Shown here piece after piece: positions 6,110-7,049 of a stretch of DNA of 7,049 bases. The notes below the pieces were generated by a model that saw only the letters and a program-made list of their open reading frames with translations, had not been told where the DNA came from and made no database searches. The stretch lies in the NCBI GenBank assembly GCA_021299675.1, contig JAJTIF010000431.1:1-7049 (forward strand), given 5' to 3'. The position numbers and the translations under genes were made by a program. How positions within the stretch are numbered: the stretch's first letter is position 1; each line of letters starts with the position of its first letter. The DNA is from Pseudomonadota bacterium (GTDB lineage Bacteria; Bdellovibrionota; Bacteriovoracia; Bacteriovoracales; Bacteriovoracaceae).

Positions 6110-6139
6110 TTAAACTCTCCGGATGTTTTGAGTTATAAT
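6110..6139 (+). promoter_or_regulatory. Promoter candidate for the lipoprotein gene with consensus -10
   Basis: TATAAT (6134-6139) is a perfect -10 box. The -35 region is poor (TTAAAC at 6110-6115, 18-base spacer). Transcription would start near 6146, leaving a leader of about 20 bases carrying the AGGGGAG ribosome site. This makes the lipoprotein gene a likely separate transcription unit from the OsmC-YcaO gene. Confidence 0.55.
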
Positions 6140-6166
6140 TAATCGATTCATCATGAAGGGGAGTTT

Positions 6167-6976
6167 ATGCTCAGGTTGATCGCTCTATCTATGCTTCTAT
6201 TGAGCTGTTCTAAAAACGAGAAGGACAACAAGGCTGTGCATGTGGCCCCGAAAGAGCCGAGTGTTCAGGTTGCAACTGCCCCACAACCATCAACTGAAAC
6301 TAAAACGAAACCCAGTGAAGAGTTAGCCAAGACTCCTGTGCCAAAACCTCAGGAGGCGGAGCCTGAGGTCAAAGTTGAAGTGAAAGAAGTGGCGAAGCCC
6401 TTGCCTAAGCCTCGGCAAGAGCAGACGATCACTTTGGCAGCTGGGCAGTTTAAGACCATGGAATTTGCCGGCAACACAAAACCCACGGTGAATGGTGGCA
6501 CTTCTCAGGTGTATAAGTTGTCTGAGATTTCACGACTCAAACTCTTAGGCTTAAGGTTTGAGCTGAATTTAAGTAAGGTCCCGCTCGATCACATTGTCTC
6601 CTTCTCCTATGCCGGACGATTCGACATTCACCTCACGACAGATATTGGAGTGCGAAAGATCTGTGGAGAAGGGTTCGCTGAGACTCCTGTCCAGTTGAAG
6701 GGCAGAAAGCCCGGCAGACCCGTGGAGATTAGTTTCCCTCGTGTGCAGCTTTCAAGTTTTATCGGAGAGGATGATTGTAGCACCAGCGTCTCAAAAACCG
6801 GTCTTTCTACTCCCGTGAGCTACTCCATTGCTCCTGTGGATGGCAAAACGCAAATGGAGATCTTCATCCATGAACCGATTCAAATCACTATCACAGATCA
6901 CCTCAACGAGATTGTGGCCCCGGGGACCTATCCGGTCGGCTTTAATGTGATTGTTCAGACTGAGATTTCTAACTGA
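6167..6976 (+). CDS. Lipoprotein with Pro/Lys/Glu-rich linker and unknown C-terminal domain
   Basis: This is a 269-residue protein with a short signal peptide ending in a lipobox, L11-L12-S13-C14, so C14 should be lipidated. Ser and Lys follow the cysteine, with no Asp at +2, which by the enterobacterial rule favours the outer membrane. Residues 22-86 are a disordered linker rich in Pro, Lys and Glu (for example KTPVPKPQEAEPEVKVEVKE), suited to spanning the periplasm or peptidoglycan. Residues 87-269 alternate hydrophobic and polar residues like a beta-sandwich. Two cysteines, C166 and C204, could form a disulfide. I do not recognise the domain. AGGGGAG (6157-6163) lies just before ATG 6167, and a consensus -10 box precedes it. 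No hairpin terminator is seen after the stop. Confidence 0.85.
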   Translation: MLRLIALSMLLLSCSKNEKDNKAVHVAPKEPSVQVATAPQPSTETKTKPSEELAKTPVPKPQEAEPEVKVEVKEVAKPLPKPRQEQTITLAAGQFKTMEFAGNTKPTVNGGTSQVYKLSEISRLKLLGLRFELNLSKVPLDHIVSFSYAGRFDIHLTTDIGVRKICGEGFAETPVQLKGRKPGRPVEISFPRVQLSSFIGEDDCSTSVSKTGLSTPVSYSIAPVDGKTQMEIFIHEPIQITITDHLNEIVAPGTYPVGFNVIVQTEISN

Positions 6977-7012
6977 GTTTTGGGTTGCGTTAATTATTTT
7001 TCTTTAATTTTT

Positions 7013-7040
7013 TTGAAAGCTTGTGTTCTGCTCTTATGAA
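7013..7040 (+). promoter_or_regulatory. Weak promoter candidate for a gene beyond the right edge
   Basis: TTGAAA (7013-7018, four of six) and TATGAA (7035-7040, four of six) are 16 bases apart in an AT-rich tail. The gene it would serve is outside the window, so this cannot be tested here. Confidence 0.25.
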
Positions 7041-7049
7041 TATTAGAGT

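Noticed and set aside
6977..7012. T-rich tail after the lipoprotein, considered as an intrinsic terminator
   Set aside because: T runs are present but no GC-rich hairpin precedes them.

Overview
The window reads as a stretch of Gram-negative chromosome with moderate GC. Secretion signals, an outer-membrane-type lipoprotein and an OmpR-type regulator support that. The mix of an orphan phosphorelay, a CsbD-like protein and a Lys/Pro/Glu-rich lipoprotein would suit an aquatic proteobacterium or a Bdellovibrio-like bacterium. This taxonomic guess is inference only. There are no tRNA or rRNA genes, no CRISPR array and no recognisable insertion sequence.

Layout: (1) Positions 1-904, minus strand, hold a gene for a secreted protein that runs off the left edge. 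Its reading frame shifts twice, so it is either a young pseudogene or contains sequence errors. (2) 1103-1303, plus strand, is a CsbD/YjbJ-family stress protein. It is followed by an easily missed 35-codon membrane peptide (1320-1427) with its own Shine-Dalgarno site. (3) 1401-2114, minus strand, is an OmpR/PhoB-type response regulator. It is divergent from 2197-2511, plus strand, a free-standing HPt phosphotransfer protein. (4) 2494-2976, minus strand, is a ferritin-like four-helix-bundle protein, tail-to-tail with the HPt gene. (5) A 239-base divergent region with two hairpins and a promoter candidate leads into 3216-3854, plus strand, a TrhA/hemolysin III family membrane protein. (6) 3916-6072, plus strand, is a 718-residue protein that joins an OsmC domain to a YcaO domain with a helical C-terminus. 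(7) 6167-6976, plus strand, is a lipoprotein of unknown function with a consensus -10 box in front of it.

How the genes may work together: the response regulator and HPt protein make two parts of a phosphorelay whose kinase is not in the window. The surrounding genes (CsbD-like, ferritin-like, OsmC) belong to families often linked to general, osmotic or oxidative stress, so the middle of the window may be a small stress island. That grouping rests on family knowledge and adjacency, not on a shared regulatory motif. The most unusual gene is the OsmC-YcaO fusion: YcaO enzymes activate amide or carboxylate groups with ATP, and OsmC proteins are cysteine-based peroxidases, but no substrate peptide or partner gene lies next to it.

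No stretch of more than 300 bases lacks a gene once the shifted gene at the left edge is counted.
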